Assembly: GCA_002441285.1 (NCBI GenBank)
Contig: DJVR01000005.1
Location: forward strand, 1 to 32,045
Source: Candidatus Atribacteria bacterium UBA6251
GTDB taxonomy: Bacteria > Atribacterota > Phoenicimicrobiia > Phoenicimicrobiales > Phoenicimicrobiaceae
Reading direction: 5' to 3'
DNA: 32,045 nt
Positions 31,954-32,045 of the stretch are shown one piece after another (the first letter of the stretch is position 1; each line of letters starts with the position of its first letter). The translations under genes and the position numbers were made by a program. A model generated the notes under the pieces. It worked only from the letters and a program-made list of their open reading frames with translations. It was not told the DNA's origin and searched no databases.

Positions 31954-32045
31954 ATGATGACTGGACACCGTACCACTCTGAAAGCAGGAAAGATAAATTA
32001 TAAGGTTTTAAGAAAGATCAATCCTGAAGCGGTCAGATTAGCTGT
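31954..32045 (+). CDS. Unrecognised open frame, 5' end only (cut by window edge)
   Basis: On the plus strand, GGAGG (31945-31949) is followed by two ATG codons, at 31954 and 31957 (the second has better spacing). The frame stays open for the remaining 30 codons, beginning MTGHRTTLKAGKINYKVLRK. The basic, short-helix-like start could be the N-terminus of an IS-type transposase or a DNA-binding protein, but too little is visible to name it. It would be divergent from the ilv operon. Confidence 0.4.
   Translation, partial: MMTGHRTTLKAGKINYKVLRKINPEAVRLA

Noticed and set aside
31842..32003. A 53-codon plus-strand gene starting with GTG
   Set aside because: It has no ribosome site, lies against the ilv -35 element and matches no family I recognise.
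1..32045. CRISPR array, tRNA or rRNA genes
   Set aside because: No regularly spaced direct repeats and no tRNA or rRNA-like sequences were recognised on either strand.

Overview
This is an AT-rich window from a bacterium, almost entirely amino-acid biosynthesis. Nearly every gene is on the minus strand, so transcription runs from the right end to the left. The strong sigma-70-like promoters (TTGACA, 17-nt spacer), AGGAGG-type ribosome binding sites, two T-box leaders, a HisZ-dependent HisG and a Leptospira-type citramalate synthase suggest an anaerobic Gram-positive-like or deep-branching bacterium such as a Clostridia relative or Atribacterota. That placement is inference; no rRNA or other taxonomic marker is present.

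Right part (about 31.8 kb down to 24.5 kb): an ilv-leu operon, ilvB-ilvN-ilvC-leuA-cimA, behind a leader of about 540 nt. The leader carries a leucine-type T-box (specifier CUC) with its own terminator. Next comes a ykkC-family aptamer, best explained as a ppGpp riboswitch, with a second terminator. Beyond the ilv promoter, on the plus strand, a possible gene start is cut by the window edge.

Middle part (24.4 kb to 15.4 kb): a DUF39 aspartate-semialdehyde sulfurtransferase, a NIL-domain/2x[4Fe-4S] protein and a UPF0280 (COG2122) protein. These are the three components tied to sulfide-dependent homocysteine synthesis in methanogens. They are followed by proC, metF, leuC, leuD and leuB, then an IscR/CymR-like Rrf2 regulator and a cysteine synthase. 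Together this covers sulfide to homocysteine and cysteine, methyl-THF supply, proline, and the shared leucine/isoleucine chain-elongation enzymes.

At about 14.5-15.4 kb lies a scar: a copA 5' fragment (two heavy-metal-binding domains, membrane part lost) abuts a fragment of an IS1595/ISXO2-type transposase.

Left-centre (14.3 kb to 5.8 kb): a histidine operon, hisZ-hisG-hisD-HAD-hisB-hisH-hisA-hisF-hisIE, ending in a TrpR-like yerC/hisR gene. hisC and a standard histidinol-phosphatase are absent; an unusual HAD phosphatase sits upstream of hisB. Palindromes overlap the his promoter. REP-like palindromic repeats lie in two of its gaps.

Left part (5.8 kb to 1): a serine operon (class V aminotransferase, serA, DUF1015) behind a T-box with probable Ser specifier and a short Stem I, then an IclR-family regulator with a palindromic operator candidate, and carbamate kinase.
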